From positions 1 to 22,928 of the forward strand of contig JAJYJF010000002.1 in the NCBI GenBank assembly GCA_021796375.1: a stretch of DNA of 22,928 nt, read 5' to 3'. Under the pieces are notes generated by a model. That model did not search any database and was not told where the DNA came from. It saw only the letters and a program-made list of their open reading frames with translations. Of the stretch, positions 22,437-22,928 are shown one piece after another (positions within the stretch are counted from its first letter, which is position 1; every line of letters starts with the position of its first letter). Source of the DNA: Chloroflexota bacterium (GTDB lineage Bacteria > Chloroflexota > Anaerolineae > Anaerolineales > Anaerolineaceae). Both the position numbers and the translations under genes were made by a program.

Positions 22437-22928
22437 CCCTGCAGCTCCACGGCCTGCCGGTAGAACGAAAGCAGCCCGTCTTCGGCCAGCAGGCTCCGGG
22501 TGGTGCTCGCCTGGATCCGGCCCCGCGAGAGGACGTCGAACCGGGAAGCCAGCCCGCTCACCCGGACCAGGTCGTGAGAGGTCATCACCACGGTCCTCCC
22601 GCTGGCAGCGACCTCTTTGAGAACGCCGTCCAACATGTTGCTGGCATCCTGGTCCAGGCCGGTGTGCGGCTCGTCCAGGAGGAGCACGTCGGGGTCGTGG
22701 ATCACCGCCCTCCCGATCGCCAGACGCTGCTGCATCCCGCGTGAAAAAGTGCGCACCAGGTCCTTCCGGCGGTTGATCAACCCGACCAACTCGAGGACCC
22801 GCTCAATATTCGGCTCGAGCGCCCGCACCCCGTACATTTTCCCATAAAATCTGAGGTTCTCTTCGGCGGTCAAGTCGCCATAGAGCAGCGGCTGGTGAGA
22901 GACCACGCCCAGCCGCCGCCGGACGGCC
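22433..22928 (-). CDS. ccmA: Heme ABC exporter ATP-binding protein CcmA (5' end outside the window)
   Basis: The last 165 codons of an ATPase are present and the frame is open to the window edge. Visible motifs are the Q-loop region RRRLGVVSHQPLLYGDLTAEENL, signature FSRGMQQRLAIGRA, Walker B VLLLDEPHTGLD and H-loop TSHDL. The DEPHTGLD/DEPYTGLD type and the overlap with ccmB support CcmA. Walker A must lie beyond the window. It powers the CcmABCD complex in heme handling. It is the first visible gene of the operon, and the promoter is not in the window. Confidence 0.9.
   Translation of the reverse strand, partial: AVRRRLGVVSHQPLLYGDLTAEENLRFYGKMYGVRALEPNIERVLELVGLINRRKDLVRTFSRGMQQRLAIGRAVIHDPDVLLLDEPHTGLDQDASNMLDGVLKEVAASGRTVVMTSHDLVRVSGLASRFDVLSRGRIQASTTRSLLAEDGLLSFYRQAVELQG

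Overview
The window looks like GC-rich chromosomal DNA from a free-living bacterium, most likely a member of the Chloroflexota (Anaerolineae-like). This placement is an inference. It rests on the gene mix: a CcmA/B/C cytochrome c maturation cluster, an F420-type LLM oxidoreductase, a membrane-anchored sulfite-oxidase-like molybdoprotein, a PolX whose motif reads AQLW where VDLR is usual, and a GlsB/YeaQ-type protein. It also rests on strong AGGAGA-type ribosome binding sites and sigma-70-like promoters. No phage, transposase, integrase or CRISPR locus was seen.

Left end (1-2288). A tRNA-Lys(UUU) gene is followed by an 87-bp tandem repeat. Each repeat unit begins with the 3' part of that tRNA gene, and a clear intrinsic terminator follows. 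Next come two genes that are broken as written. One is a GlsB/YeaQ/YmgE-type membrane protein with TGA where a Trp codon is expected. The other is a class V PLP-dependent aminotransferase/epimerase with a one-base deletion in a run of T.

Export operon (2297-8959, minus strand). A MarR-type regulator has a good sigma-70 promoter, with a palindromic operator over the -10 box. It is followed by a long HlyD-type adaptor, a lipoprotein, an ABC-2 permease, a short HlyD-type adaptor and two ABC ATPases. The last five genes are tightly packed. The arrangement resembles an E. coli YbhGFSR-type exporter with the two ATPase halves split into separate genes. The first ATPase has Pro in place of the H-loop His. 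An MFS transporter gene lies just upstream on the same strand.

Middle (9005-17016). On the minus strand are the MFS transporter, a J-domain/zinc-ribbon protein with HDD instead of HPD, a membrane-embedded M28-type peptidase, an L,D-transpeptidase with an SFGC active-site motif, and a five-helix plus Tat molybdopterin oxidoreductase. On the plus strand are a 79-residue orphan and a YtxH-type stress protein preceded by a promoter and a long leader hairpin.

Right end (17191-22928). PolX lies on the plus strand. On the minus strand are a KTSC-domain protein, a four-helix membrane protein, an LLM-class oxidoreductase with its own promoter, and a ccmA-ccmB-ccmC-ccmD-like operon closed by a strong terminator. 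ccmA runs off the window edge.

No single locus is convincingly a wholly new system. The most interesting points are the tRNA-derived tandem repeat beside two disrupted genes, the autoregulated asymmetric two-ATPase exporter operon, and several proteins that keep their family fold but have lost one signature residue (PolX, the J-domain protein, the L,D-transpeptidase and the ABC ATPase).
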